A stretch of 64,000 nucleotides of DNA from Bacteroidales bacterium (GCA_017439185.1 JAFRTM010000012.1:1-64000), one strand, 5' to 3'. Positions 15,964 through 25,069 are shown, numbered from the stretch's first letter. Notes: generated by a model from the sequence alone, not told the origin. Numbers and translations: made by a program.

Positions 15964-17442
15964 ATGATAACATTTGCCATATCGGTCATACTTCTGGTGC
16001 TTGGATATCTGCTCTATTCCAAGTTCGTAGAGCGTCTGCTCGGCGTTGACGGCAAGCGGGTGACTCCTGCCGTGGCCCATCCCGACGGGGTGGATTATGT
16101 GCCGATGAAGGCGTGGAGGATATATCTGATACAGTTTCTCAACATAGCGGGAGTCGGTCCCATCTGCGGAGCCATCATGGGGGCGCAGTTCGGCACGGCC
16201 TCGTTTATCTGGATAGTGTTCGGTAGCATCTTCGCCGGTGCGGTGCATGACTTTATCAGCGGTTTTATAAGCCTCAGGCAGGACGGAGCGTCGCTGCCGG
16301 AGATACACGGCAGATACCTCGGCAACGGCATGAAGCAGGTGATGAGAGGTTTCACGGTGATACTGATGATACTTGTGGGAGCGGTGTTTGTGAACACCCC
16401 AGCAACCCTGCTGGCGCAGGACATATTTATCCCTACAGGATTGCGACACCTGGACCATAACGTCATACAGTATTTCTGGGTGGTGCTGATATTCCTCTAC
16501 TACCTCCTTGCCACGTTGCTGCCGATAGACAAAGTCATAGGGAAGATATACCCCGTGTTTGGAATCCTGCTGCTGGCGATGGCGGTGGCCATAGTGGTGG
16601 CCTTTGTTGCCTTCCGGCCCCACCTGCCCGAGGTGTGGGAAGGACTGGCGAACCAGCACCCCGACGCAGCACACAACCCCATATTCCCCATGATGTTCAT
16701 CAGCATAGCCTGCGGAGCCATCAGTGGTTTCCATGCTACGCAGAGTCCGCTTATGGCGCGCTGTATGACCAACGAGAGACAAGCCCGACCGATATTCTAC
16801 GGAGCCATGATAACCGAAGGAGTGGTGGCGCTGATATGGGCTGCCGCTGCCGCCTATTTCTTCCACGACCATCCCGAGTTGTGCCTGGGCAAGTCGGGAG
16901 CGGCGATGGTGGGAGTGATTGCCAACACCTGGTTCCCGCCGGTGATAGCCTTTATCACGATACTGGGAGTGGTGAGTGCCGCGGTGACCAGCGGAGACAC
17001 GGCGTTGCGCAGCGCAAGGCTGATCGTTGCCGACTTCATGAAGGTGGACCAGAAGCCCGTAGCGAAACGGCTGGCGGTGGCGCTGCCGGTGTTTGCCATA
17101 TCGGCCGGCATATTGGTATTCTCGCTCATCGACGCCAAAGGTTTCGAGGTTATCTGGCGTTACTTCTCGTGGTCTAACCAGCTGCTGGCCATGGTGACCC
17201 TTTGGGCCATCACCATATTCCTGTCGCGGAGACACAAGCCCTATATCATAACCATCATACCAGCGCTGTTCATGACCATGGTTACCGGATGTTTCCTGTT
17301 CATAGCGGAGAAAGAGGGGTTGGGCAGCTTCCTGCCCCGCTGGCTGGGTTATGCGATAGGAGGGCTGATAACGGTTGGAGCCTACGTGCTCTTCGAGGTG
17401 ATGAGACGCAAGAAAGGCACGGCGGCCGTTGACGAGGAATAA
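15964..17442 (+). CDS. cstA: carbon starvation protein CstA family transporter
   Basis: 492 residues, shorter than the roughly 700 of the enterobacterial proteins but usual for Bacteroidales. CstA-type proteins are inner-membrane carriers linked to pyruvate or peptide uptake in starvation. It shows the N-terminal CstA signature (VAHPDGVDYVPMKAWRIY, then NIAGVGPICGAIMGAQFG), the conserved FGSIFAGAVHDF, and about 13 hydrophobic segments. Transport of pyruvate here is inferred from characterised homologues. Stands alone between its own promoter and the YD-like gene. Confidence 0.88.
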   Translation: MITFAISVILLVLGYLLYSKFVERLLGVDGKRVTPAVAHPDGVDYVPMKAWRIYLIQFLNIAGVGPICGAIMGAQFGTASFIWIVFGSIFAGAVHDFISGFISLRQDGASLPEIHGRYLGNGMKQVMRGFTVILMILVGAVFVNTPATLLAQDIFIPTGLRHLDHNVIQYFWVVLIFLYYLLATLLPIDKVIGKIYPVFGILLLAMAVAIVVAFVAFRPHLPEVWEGLANQHPDAAHNPIFPMMFISIACGAISGFHATQSPLMARCMTNERQARPIFYGAMITEGVVALIWAAAAAYFFHDHPELCLGKSGAAMVGVIANTWFPPVIAFITILGVVSAAVTSGDTALRSARLIVADFMKVDQKPVAKRLAVALPVFAISAGILVFSLIDAKGFEVIWRYFSWSNQLLAMVTLWAITIFLSRRHKPYIITIIPALFMTMVTGCFLFIAEKEGLGSFLPRWLGYAIGGLITVGAYVLFEVMRRKKGTAAVDEE

Positions 17443-17512
17443 AAAAAATGACATCAAAACGAAACAAGTTGTACAAATAAACGTTTAACATAATAATACA
17501 ATTAGAATAGAT

Positions 17513-18343
17513 ATGAAAAAGATTCTGGTAGCAGTGATTCTCGTAGCCCTGGCGGCAAGTGGAGCCATGGCAGCCAACCGTGGCAAGAAATGTTCGCGCG
17601 AAGAGATGGGCATCCACGGCAATGCCATCTATATGATTGAGTACACGTATAACCTGCACGGCGGCAAGGGAGGCAGCAAGCAGCTGATATGCATAGACTC
17701 GATGACGTTCGACACGCGTGGAAACCTCCAGGACAAATACCGCCGTCAGAACGGAAAATACACTTGGTTCAGCTATTATTTCGACGTGAACGGATATTCG
17801 CTGGGCTGGAACGAATACGACAAGAACAATGTGCTCACGGCCCGTACGGCCTATCTGAACGACAACAACGGCAACTGCGTGGAGAGGACCGCCTTTATGA
17901 ACGGCAAGATGAGCAGGAGGGAGACCTCGCGCTATGAGAACAACCGTCTTGTAGAGGAGCAGAACTATGACGACAACGGCTCGATGACGGAGAAGAGGGT
18001 GTTCAAATACGACAACCAGGGCAACAACACGGAGACCGAGTTCTACGGCAGAGACGGAGAGTTGTACCAGAAATACATATACAAATACGACAACAAGGGC
18101 AACCGAGTGGAGTGGAGGTTCTATGATGCCGACGAGTTCCTCGTGGCGCTGACGACCTACTACTATGACGAGCACGACAACCTGGTGGAGGAGAGCTCGT
18201 TCAACTATGACGAGCACCTGAACTGGAAGCATTCATACATCTACGAATATGACGAGGAGGACAACTGGGTGCGCAAGACCATCTACCGCAACGGCACGCC
18301 GTACCAGGTGGTGGAGAGAGAGATAGCCTTCCCGGCTTATTGA
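17513..18343 (+). CDS. secreted protein with YD-like repeats
   Basis: 276 residues with a signal peptide (MKKILVAVILVALAASGAMA). From about residue 70 onward it is built of repeats of roughly 23 residues centred on YDNxGNxxExxxY (for example FKYDNQGNNTETEFYG, YKYDNKGNRVEWRFYD, YYYDEHDNLVEESSFN). These resemble isolated RHS/YD-type beta-hairpin repeats but no RHS core or toxin is present. Function unknown. It is followed by a strong terminator and so is probably monocistronic. Confidence 0.65.
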   Translation: MKKILVAVILVALAASGAMAANRGKKCSREEMGIHGNAIYMIEYTYNLHGGKGGSKQLICIDSMTFDTRGNLQDKYRRQNGKYTWFSYYFDVNGYSLGWNEYDKNNVLTARTAYLNDNNGNCVERTAFMNGKMSRRETSRYENNRLVEEQNYDDNGSMTEKRVFKYDNQGNNTETEFYGRDGELYQKYIYKYDNKGNRVEWRFYDADEFLVALTTYYYDEHDNLVEESSFNYDEHLNWKHSYIYEYDEEDNWVRKTIYRNGTPYQVVEREIAFPAY

Positions 18344-18370
18344 TAGGAAGCGATAGAAGTTTTTTCATAA

Positions 18371-18400
18371 AGGAGCCCGGCGAGAATGTCGGGCTCCTTG
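18371..18400 (+). terminator. rho-independent terminator after the YD-like gene
   Basis: A perfect 10-bp stem, AAGGAGCCCG pairing with CGGGCTCCTT, encloses a 10-nt loop, 27 nt after the stop codon. A weak T-containing tract follows. Confidence 0.75.
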
Positions 18401-18412
18401 CTTATTGGAGGT

Positions 18413-18455
18413 TAAAGGTTGGTTAATATCACATTAATGGTTGATTAATGGTTGG
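18413..18455 (+). repeat. 11-bp-period tandem array A
   Basis: Three exact 11-bp units (TTAATATCACA, TTAATGGTTGA, TTAATGGTTGG) preceded by one 10-bp unit. One of five intergenic arrays in this window with the same period but different unit sequence. Confidence 0.65.
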
Positions 18456-18493
18456 GAGCACAATAAAAGAGGAGATGATGCGTTATTAAAGAT

Positions 18494-20005
18494 ATGGCAC
18501 AGACAAACAAACTCAGCAAACTGCTCTCCGATTCCGTGATATACGGTCTGAGCAGCATAGTGGGCAGGTTTCTGAACTACCTGCTGGTACCTCTTTATAC
18601 GTACAAGATAGCGGCCTCGTCGGGCGGCTACGGTGTGGTGACCAACATATACGCATACACTGCCTTGCTGCTGGTGTTGCTGACCTTCGGCATGGAGACC
18701 ACGTTCTTCTACTTTGCCAACCGGAAGGGCGGCGACGCGAAGAGGACTTTTTCGACAGCCACATGGTCGGTGGCTTCGGTTGCCGGATTCTTCGTGGCGC
18801 TGTGCTTTATATTCATAGGCCCCCTGTCGAGAACGCTGGGATATGAGGCCCACCCGGAATATATAGAGATGATGGCAGTGGTGGTGGGCATCGACGCTTT
18901 CCAGGCAATACTCTTTGCCCAGCTACGTTTTGCCGGCAAGGCGTGGAAGTTCGCCACACTGAAGCTGCTCTTCATCTTTTTGAGTATCGGCCTCAACCTG
19001 TTTGTGTTCCTCGCTGCTCCCAAACTGGCGGAGAGTGCGCCCCAGATGATGGGCTGGTACGACCCGAACTATCAGGTGGGATATGTATTCTTGATAAACC
19101 TTATATGCACCACGCTTATCACATTAGGGTTTATCCCGGAACTCAAGAACCTCAAGTACGGCATAGATTTCAGACTGCTGAAAGAGATGCTGCGCTATAC
19201 CTGGCCGCTGCTGCTGCTGGGGCTTATGGGAATACTGAACCAGGTAGCTGACAAGATATGCTTCAGGTTTCTCGTTCCCGGCAGCGAAGGCGACGTGCAG
19301 CTGGGAATCTACGGAGCCTGTGTGAAGATTGCGATGATAATGGCGATGATTACCCAGGCCTTCCGATACGCCTACGAGCCTTTTGTGTTTGCCGGTGGCA
19401 CGGGCAAGGAGAGTAAGGAGAGCCAGGCGCTGGTGATGAAATATTTTGTGATGTTCACGCTACTGGCCTTCCTCGCCGTGGTGTGCTATATGCCGTTGCT
19501 GCGCTATATTATAAAGTCGGACTACTGGGAGGGGCTGAGAGCGGTGCCGATAGTGATGATGGCGGAGATATTTATGGGAATATACTTCAACCTGTCGTTC
19601 TGGTACAAGCTTATAGGAAAGACGTGGTGGGGAGCGATAATGTCGGCCATAGGATGTGTGGCGCTGCTGGCGGTGAACATCATCTTCGTGCCGCGCTACG
19701 GCTATATGGCGTGTGCCTGGGGAGGATTTGTAGGGTACTCGATATGCATGATACTTTCCTACTTTATCGGCCAGCACTATAATCCGGTGCCCTACCGGTT
19801 ATTGCCTATATTCGGATACTTTGCTCTGACGATGGGGCTGTTTGCCGTGTGCCAGATGCTGACGTCGCACATTGAATCGACCGTGATGCAGCTTATCGCC
19901 AACACGGGAGTATTTGTGATATATGTGGCAGTGGTAGCCTATTGCGAGAGAAGGCTGGTGAAGCAGGTGGTCGGCGGCTTGCGGCGGAAGCTGCTGAAAC
20001 GCTGA
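18494..20005 (+). CDS. polysaccharide/lipid-linked oligosaccharide flippase (Wzx-like, MATE/MOP superfamily)
   Basis: 503 residues with about 14 predicted membrane segments. The N-terminus (KLLSDSVIYGLSSIVGRFLNYLLVPLYT) is typical of the polysaccharide biosynthesis/O-antigen exporter family found widely in Bacteroidales, including the C-terminal polysaccharide biosynthesis domain. Role: flipping lipid-linked glycans across the inner membrane. No glycosyltransferases are adjacent, so the glycan is unknown. It runs convergently into the lipoprotein operon with a 13-nt gap. Confidence 0.85.
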   Translation: MAQTNKLSKLLSDSVIYGLSSIVGRFLNYLLVPLYTYKIAASSGGYGVVTNIYAYTALLLVLLTFGMETTFFYFANRKGGDAKRTFSTATWSVASVAGFFVALCFIFIGPLSRTLGYEAHPEYIEMMAVVVGIDAFQAILFAQLRFAGKAWKFATLKLLFIFLSIGLNLFVFLAAPKLAESAPQMMGWYDPNYQVGYVFLINLICTTLITLGFIPELKNLKYGIDFRLLKEMLRYTWPLLLLGLMGILNQVADKICFRFLVPGSEGDVQLGIYGACVKIAMIMAMITQAFRYAYEPFVFAGGTGKESKESQALVMKYFVMFTLLAFLAVVCYMPLLRYIIKSDYWEGLRAVPIVMMAEIFMGIYFNLSFWYKLIGKTWWGAIMSAIGCVALLAVNIIFVPRYGYMACAWGGFVGYSICMILSYFIGQHYNPVPYRLLPIFGYFALTMGLFAVCQMLTSHIESTVMQLIANTGVFVIYVAVVAYCERRLVKQVVGGLRRKLLKR

Positions 20006-20018
20006 CCTGAGAAAGCAG

Positions 20019-20243
20019 CTAATAATTGGACAGGTCGTACTCGCAGAGAGAATAGAGGAGGCCCCGTCCGTCGGTCACCATATTGCTGCACTTCATACCT
20101 TTTGCCTGAAGTTCCTCTTCGGTAAAATAGCGGTGACTGCCGTCGCGGCCGTAGCAATGGCAACGACGGGAACAAGCGGTTGTCATCAAGACGACGGCAA
20201 CCACAGCGGAGAGTGCTAACAATCGATAAAGGCGTTTATTCAT
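20019..20243 (-). CDS. small Cys-rich lipoprotein A
   Basis: 74 residues. Signal peptide with lipobox (VVAVVLMTTAC). The mature chain of about 50 residues has Cys at the lipobox, then RCHC, then GMKC, then SLCEYD. This pattern (lipid Cys, CxC, Cys, Cys) recurs in the two other small lipoproteins of this operon although the rest of the sequences differ. It overlaps the MauE-thioredoxin gene by 8 nt and is last in the operon. Function unknown; a thiol or metal role in the periplasm is inferred from the Cys pattern and the neighbour. Confidence 0.65.
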   Translation of the reverse strand: MNKRLYRLLALSAVVAVVLMTTACSRRCHCYGRDGSHRYFTEEELQAKGMKCSNMVTDGRGLLYSLCEYDLSNY

Positions 20244-21315
20244 CTTTCAAGAATTTTACCATACCCTGTTCCGAGATGCTCGACGAAGAGTACACCTCTT
20301 TGACCTGGCCGTTGTCCATCAGCATGATCAGCGGGAAGCGGCCACGAGTGAGACGCAGGAACTGCTCAACCTCCACCACTTCGGTGGTATAACGGACAGC
20401 ATAGGGAGAGGAATAGAAGCGATCCATACGTCCGGTGGTGTCGCCACCGAAGACCGTGACAAAAGCCGACTGAGGCAGGTCGTTGCGTTTCTGCATAAGA
20501 GACAGTTTTTCCTCGGCTTTCTGGCAATAGGTGCATCCTACGCTATAGAATGCCACTATACGATGGCCATTATTATAAGGCTTGAGCACGCCTGCCTGCA
20601 TTTCCTCGAGCACAGAAGAGTCGTAGTCCGTCGTAGAAGAGTCGATGTTCAGCAGATTGGCGGCTGCAGAGAGTACAAATACCGCCACCAGCGGCACCAG
20701 GGCGAGCAGCAGCTGAACCCACCAACGGCGAGAGAAGGCAAAAGAGCCCAGCACACCAGCGGCGGCCACGCAACCTATGAGAGTGCCGCCATACTGGAGG
20801 TCGAAGAAATTCATACGAATCCAGCCCCTAAAGCCGGCGAGCACTATTATTCCGAACGGCAACGCAACCATCGGTAGCACCAGCCACCAACGGGGACGCC
20901 AGTCGGGTTTGCCATATTTCCACGACAGGAGCAGGAGGAGTACCAGTACCGCGTTTTTGAGCAGAGAACGCAACGGATTCATGCTGAGGAGCTCGCCCAT
21001 ACAATGGCAGCTGTCGGTACGTCCCAAGAAATGGGCAACCAGCAGAAAGAGCGAGAATCCCAGAGTGACGAGTATCGCAGCCAAGTAAGTAAAGCGCCTA
21101 TGGCGATTAAGGAGCAGGAGCAGCCCTAAGATCAGCTCTGCCGTGATGGCGAACCAACCCACCATTACGGCCAAAGGCCAAGGGAACCAGCCGAAGCTGT
21201 AGACATAGACGTTGAACTCCTCGATGGAGACGAACTTACCCAATGCCGAGAGAATAAAAAAACAGCCCAGCAATTGGGCCATTACAGCGGCTGCTATCGA
21301 GAGCGCCCGACTCAT
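20236..21315 (-). CDS. MauE/DoxX-like membrane protein fused to a periplasmic thioredoxin-like domain
   Basis: 359 residues. The N-terminal 130 residues look like a MauE/DoxX redox-associated membrane module (GCFFILSALGKF, AELILGLLLLLNRH), with an SCHCMGE motif in the following loop. Further hydrophobic segments run to about 215. The C-terminal 130 residues are thioredoxin-like, with FYSVGCTYCQKAEEK (CxxC near 261-264). Such fusions move electrons or handle disulfides across the inner membrane. Start overlaps the stop of lipoprotein B (4 nt) and the stop overlaps lipoprotein A (8 nt), so all are co-translated. The substrate could be the Cys-rich lipoproteins; this is inference. Confidence 0.75.
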   Translation of the reverse strand: MSRALSIAAAVMAQLLGCFFILSALGKFVSIEEFNVYVYSFGWFPWPLAVMVGWFAITAELILGLLLLLNRHRRFTYLAAILVTLGFSLFLLVAHFLGRTDSCHCMGELLSMNPLRSLLKNAVLVLLLLLSWKYGKPDWRPRWWLVLPMVALPFGIIVLAGFRGWIRMNFFDLQYGGTLIGCVAAAGVLGSFAFSRRWWVQLLLALVPLVAVFVLSAAANLLNIDSSTTDYDSSVLEEMQAGVLKPYNNGHRIVAFYSVGCTYCQKAEEKLSLMQKRNDLPQSAFVTVFGGDTTGRMDRFYSSPYAVRYTTEVVEVEQFLRLTRGRFPLIMLMDNGQVKEVYSSSSISEQGMVKFLKDE

Positions 21316-21560
21316 TCTTCCTCCTTATATTTTTGGCAAGTGAGGTTGGTCATCCTGCGGACAAATATAGAGTCCTCGAGAGTCTCATAACCAGTGCGGG
21401 AGATGTCCTTGCAACGGAAAGAGTATTCCACGTTCATATAAATAGTCTGCTCGCGGCCGTCGATATAACCCTTGCACTCGCACATCTTGGTACGTCTGCA
21501 TGAAGTGACCAAGACAGCCAAAAGGAGCAACACTACTATGGAAATATTTCTGAACCTCAT
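21312..21560 (-). CDS. small Cys-rich lipoprotein B
   Basis: 82 residues; lipobox LLLLAVLVTSC. Mature chain: lipid Cys, MCEC, then FRCKDI after 20 residues, then NLTC after 24 more. The last spacing equals that of lipoprotein C. It overlaps both neighbours by 4 nt. No family recognised. Confidence 0.65.
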   Translation of the reverse strand: MRFRNISIVVLLLLAVLVTSCRRTKMCECKGYIDGREQTIYMNVEYSFRCKDISRTGYETLEDSIFVRRMTNLTCQKYKEEE

Positions 21561-21853
21561 CTGCTGACTTTCTTTTTAGCGCCATCGGAGAATGTAACCA
21601 TACTATCGACCACCAGGACGTCGAAGGGATAGTCGGTACACACCACCGAGTCCACGAGGTTCTGATCCTCGGGCAGAGGGCTAGCGTTGAACTGGATATA
21701 ATAGATGTCGCGACAGTCGGAAAATTCATTAACCGAGACGACCCTCACGTCGTTGCTTCCCTTGACCGCACAACGGCAATTGACCGATTTTGTGCAGCCG
21801 ACAGTCACCAACACGCAAACCAACACACTGATAATAAACAACATTCGTCTCAT
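21557..21853 (-). CDS. small Cys-rich lipoprotein C, first gene of the operon
   Basis: 98 residues from ATG 21853 (MRRMLFIISVLVC); an upstream in-frame ATG at 21877 would lie within the -7 promoter element and is rejected. Lipobox VLVTVGC. Mature chain: lipid Cys, NCRC, then SDCRDI after 18 residues, then SVVC after 24. The (C)-CxC-C-C pattern is shared with A and B. No family recognised. Confidence 0.65.
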   Translation of the reverse strand: MRRMLFIISVLVCVLVTVGCTKSVNCRCAVKGSNDVRVVSVNEFSDCRDIYYIQFNASPLPEDQNLVDSVVCTDYPFDVLVVDSMVTFSDGAKKKVSR

Positions 21854-21874
21854 TGTCGCAAAAATTCTAAACAA

Positions 21875-21905
21875 CAAAGATACACATTTTTTTCAAAACA
21901 ACAAA
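21875..21905 (-). promoter_or_regulatory. promoter of the Cys-rich lipoprotein operon
   Basis: On the minus strand: TTTG (21902-21905), a 19-nt spacer, TATCTTTG (21875-21882). The predicted start of transcription is about 15 nt before ATG 21853. Confidence 0.6.
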
Positions 21906-21951
21906 AAAATGAGAAATATTTTCCAAAAAGAGAGGTGCCAGCATGAGGGGA

Positions 21952-22329
21952 TCAACTGCCTTTGAGTTCTTCGATGGCGCGACGCTCCCTCTTGGTGGGC
22001 CGTCCCGAACCCCGATCGCGGCGTTCAAATCCATATTGGCGGACCATCTGAATACGTTCATATTCCTCAGAAGGAGTGAGGTCGGTCATATATCCTTCCA
22101 CCTGCTTCGCCCCTACCCTATTATGCAGTAGGGCCTTGACCTCCACAACCTTGTGAAGCTGCTCGATAGAAAGTTCGTAACGTTCGCCCACCTTAACCTC
22201 GTGAGAGGCCTTGAGAGGGACACCGTCCTTCTTCACCTTGCCGGCACGGCAGGCTTCGGAGGCCTGAGCCCGAGTCTTATACAGACGCACAGCCCAGAGA
22301 TATTTGTCTATACGCAACGACTCTTCCAT
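21952..22329 (-). CDS. S4-domain RNA-binding protein, Hsp15-like
   Basis: 125 residues from ATG 22329 (MEESLRIDKYLWAVRLYKTR). The S4 fold occupies the first 70 residues (RIDKYLWAVRLYKTRAQASE, AGKVKKDG). Hsp15 rescues stalled 50S subunits that carry peptidyl-tRNA; that role is inferred from family. The C-terminus is basic and Arg-rich (GRPTKRERRAIEEL). The gene lies 10 nt after tonB and may be read with it. The open frame reaches back to 22434 inside tonB, but the start chosen fits the family. Confidence 0.85.
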   Translation of the reverse strand: MEESLRIDKYLWAVRLYKTRAQASEACRAGKVKKDGVPLKASHEVKVGERYELSIEQLHKVVEVKALLHNRVGAKQVEGYMTDLTPSEEYERIQMVRQYGFERRDRGSGRPTKRERRAIEELKGS

Positions 22330-22339
22330 AGGAGGCAGA

Positions 22340-23137
22340 TCAGAACGTGTAGTGATATGTAATGGTTCCAAGTTGGACCTCAGGGGCTGACGGATCAGGC
22401 TTGAACTTTGTACTACGCGCTGCTTGCAAAACATAATTTAACACATCCTTATCAAAAATATCCTTTTTGCCAATAGATGCATTTACTACATTTCCTTTAT
22501 TATCCACCTCTATTCTTACCGTTATAGACCCCTGCACGCCGTCTTTCTTTGTTGGTTTCTGCAAACGTTCTACACCCCTACCAGCTAACGAATAATTAAT
22601 TCCTACTCCAGTACCGTTGCCGCCGCCATCGCCGGTATAGTTGGTGGAATTAGGGTTGCCGTTAGGTTTGCCCATATTGCCGCTGCCGGAGGTGTTGCCG
22701 CTGCTGCCGGAAGACGTGGATGAGTTGTTGTTGGAGTTATTGCTGTTCTTGCCTTTGAACAGGGCATTCTGATTCACCTCGGGCTGCTTGGGCTGTTCGG
22801 GCTGAGGAGTAGGTTGGGTAGGTGTCACCACCGGTTTGGCCGGAGTTTTTACCGGACTTGACGGAACGGATACCGTGTTCTCTGTGGTCTGAGTGGACAC
22901 ATGCTCTTCAGCGGTCTGGGTAGCGGGAGCGGCCGGAGCGCTCTCCGGTTCACTGAGAGAGGGGTGGTCACCGAGGCCCAAGTCGCTGTCGCCCAGAGCC
23001 ACTTCAACGCCGCGCTCGGCGATGGGGGGATCGGGCGGATAATGGACAACAAACACAAGTATGAGCACTGCCACAATGAGCAGAAGCAGAGTTACTGCCG
23101 CCGCTATAATCTTGTTTTTATAAGTCCGGGGGAGCAT
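22340..23137 (-). CDS. tonB: TonB-family energy transducer
   Basis: 265 residues. One N-terminal membrane anchor (about 9-31), a Pro-rich periplasmic spacer (KTPAKPVVTPTQPTPQPEQP), an unusual Asn/Ser/Gly low-complexity stretch (about 128-170), and a C-terminal TonB domain (about 185-265) with GSITVRIEVDNKGNVVNASI and a YTF end. It passes proton-motive-force energy from ExbBD to outer-membrane receptors. It is the third gene of exbB-exbD-tonB, 24 nt after exbD. Confidence 0.9.
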   Translation of the reverse strand: MLPRTYKNKIIAAAVTLLLLIVAVLILVFVVHYPPDPPIAERGVEVALGDSDLGLGDHPSLSEPESAPAAPATQTAEEHVSTQTTENTVSVPSSPVKTPAKPVVTPTQPTPQPEQPKQPEVNQNALFKGKNSNNSNNNSSTSSGSSGNTSGSGNMGKPNGNPNSTNYTGDGGGNGTGVGINYSLAGRGVERLQKPTKKDGVQGSITVRIEVDNKGNVVNASIGKKDIFDKDVLNYVLQAARSTKFKPDPSAPEVQLGTITYHYTF

Positions 23138-23161
23138 GTCTTAAATACGTTATTAGATAAG

Positions 23162-23572
23162 TTAATTGGACGCCGTGGCGAGTATGACTTTATGTTTGGA
23201 GCCCTGCTGCTCGTTGATGGCATTGACAGCATCTATAACGGATACCACATACTGAACCGGCACGGTCTTGTCGCTGCGCAATACCACGCAGGCATCCTCG
23301 ATATCGCCGATTCCCTGAGCGATCAGCGGACGCAGGCTGGCCGAGTCGGCAGGAGTGTCGTCGACCTGGAACTGACGATTCTCGTCAATATAGACAGTCA
23401 CATTCTGCTTAGCCATAGTCTTGCTGTTGCTCGCCGTAGGCAAGAGGAGCTTGACCGCGTTAGGGCTTATAAGCGTGGAGGTGATCATGAAGAAAATCAG
23501 GAGCAGAAACACCAAGTCCGACATCGTAGAACTGGACATTTCCACTTTTATCTGGTTGCGACTTTTTATCAT
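23162..23572 (-). CDS. exbD: biopolymer transport protein ExbD
   Basis: 136 residues. One membrane helix (about 19-42) beginning MSDLVFLLLIFFMITST, whose Asp corresponds to the proton-channel Asp of ExbD/TolR, then a periplasmic domain. It forms the proton channel with ExbB. 46 nt after exbB. Confidence 0.93.
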   Translation of the reverse strand: MIKSRNQIKVEMSSSTMSDLVFLLLIFFMITSTLISPNAVKLLLPTASNSKTMAKQNVTVYIDENRQFQVDDTPADSASLRPLIAQGIGDIEDACVVLRSDKTVPVQYVVSVIDAVNAINEQQGSKHKVILATASN

Positions 23573-23618
23573 AGCTTAAAAATCTGACAAACAACTGATA
23601 ATCTAACTATAGGCAGGA

Positions 23619-24329
23619 TTAGGCCGGCTCGTGCAAAAGATCCATAAACTCGGTAGCGCGAAGTTCGAGGTCAAAGACGACCTTGTTGATGCGAGCCACG
23701 AGAATATTGTGAAGGAAGTAACAAATAATTCCAACGATAAGACCTCCCACCGTGGTGACCATGGCAGTGTAGATACCCGAAGCGAGGAGACCGATCTCGA
23801 TGTTGTTGCCAGCCTCTGCCATATCGCGGAAAGCGGTAATCATGCCAGTCACCGTGCCGAGGAAACCGATCATCGGTCCGAGGGAAGCCACAGTAGCGAC
23901 CAAAGAAACACCTTTCTCGAGGCGTGCCACCTCCATCTGACCTTCGTTTTCGATGGCAGCCTGAATGTCGGGCAACGGACGGCCAAGGCGAGAAAGTCCC
24001 TTATCGACCATGCGTCCGATAGGAGTCTGTGTCTGTTTTGCAAGAGACTTGGCACCATCGATATTGTCTTCATGGATATACTGACGTATGTTTGCCATAA
24101 ACTGATTGTCCGAGGCCGCCTTCATCGCGTTGCGCAATGCAAGATAGCGCTCGATGGCTATATAAATTGCCAAAATCAAGAGCAAAACCAATACAGCCAT
24201 TATCCAACCGCCCTTCAAAGCCAAATCCCAAAGGCTCATAGCATCGGCTTTTGTCGCAGTTTTTACGACACCTTCTGCCACATTTTCCGTGGCTACCTGA
24301 TTGAGAATCATTAAAATAGTACTATTCAT
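23619..24329 (-). CDS. exbB: MotA/TolQ/ExbB proton channel protein
   Basis: 236 residues from ATG 24329. Three membrane segments (about 33-55, 125-150, 175-200) with the MotA_TolQ_ExbB signature region VATVASLGPMIGFLGTVTGMI and VTTVGGLIVGIICYF. Pentameric motor that uses the proton gradient with ExbD to drive TonB. The frame is open to 24377, but the extra N-terminus is unlike the family. Confidence 0.93.
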   Translation of the reverse strand: MNSTILMILNQVATENVAEGVVKTATKADAMSLWDLALKGGWIMAVLVLLLILAIYIAIERYLALRNAMKAASDNQFMANIRQYIHEDNIDGAKSLAKQTQTPIGRMVDKGLSRLGRPLPDIQAAIENEGQMEVARLEKGVSLVATVASLGPMIGFLGTVTGMITAFRDMAEAGNNIEIGLLASGIYTAMVTTVGGLIVGIICYFLHNILVARINKVVFDLELRATEFMDLLHEPA

Positions 24330-24413
24330 AGTGCTTACTAATTTGGGTGTAAAAATACTAACTTTTACTGACCCCAAAGTCCAGTGTCCACAAATAATAT
24401 CAACAGGACCGTG

Positions 24414-25040
24414 TTAAAATGTCAAGCGGAAAGACATTGCCGGAGCAAAAACGGCGTCTCCAGCCGCTACGGGGATGAGTGACGGAGAGGCAGAAAGGGA
24501 GATATCGTCACTGATATCGTAACTGAAAAGATGGCCAAAGACATAAGCGTCGATGAGGTTGAGTCCATAGACTGCCACCCCGATGATGATGCTTAGTTGG
24601 AAATACTTATTATAATATTGATACATATTATATATATTGCTGGTTGGATAGTTGCTATATGCGGCGAGCTGTGTAGCGCCGTCGTGATTGACGCGATAGA
24701 GGTACTCCGTCTTGAACTTCTTCATATTGGTAGCCTCGTAATAGACGAAATACCCAACCCCGGCAAAGGCGCCATATATGATGGGTATCTTCCATGCCTG
24801 GCGGTTATACACCTGCCCCGCACCCGGAAGGAGCGACCATAGGAGAGCCCTCGTGGCGGAATGTTCCTCATGGGCAGCGACCCTGGTGGTGCTACTGGGA
24901 GACGTTTTTTGCTTGGAGACCACAGAAACGGACACGCTGTCAGGCCTGCCGAGAGAGACAGTGTCGGTCTGGGCGACAGCCGACAGGGCTCCCACTAACA
25001 CCAACAGAGCCAGAACTACAATCCTGGCTCCTGTTGACAA
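24414..25040 (-). CDS. DUF5683 family membrane protein
   Basis: 208 residues. Signal peptide (MSTGARIVVLALLVLVGALSAVAQ), then a linker and the family's core, beginning RALLWSLLPGAGQVYNRQAWKIPI, with two further hydrophobic segments. The DUF5683 gene follows parA-parB in many Bacteroidota, as here (29 nt after parB), which suggests a link to envelope or chromosome processes, but no function is established. Confidence 0.85.
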   Translation of the reverse strand: MSTGARIVVLALLVLVGALSAVAQTDTVSLGRPDSVSVSVVSKQKTSPSSTTRVAAHEEHSATRALLWSLLPGAGQVYNRQAWKIPIIYGAFAGVGYFVYYEATNMKKFKTEYLYRVNHDGATQLAAYSNYPTSNIYNMYQYYNKYFQLSIIIGVAVYGLNLIDAYVFGHLFSYDISDDISLSASPSLIPVAAGDAVFAPAMSFRLTF

Positions 25041-25069
25041 GTTCTTATGGTGTATCTTTACGATAGCGA

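Noticed and set aside
15610..17457. 615-codon open frame on the minus strand
   Set aside because: Antisense to cstA and the PAP2-family gene; His/Tyr/Arg-rich with no domain, typical shadow frame.
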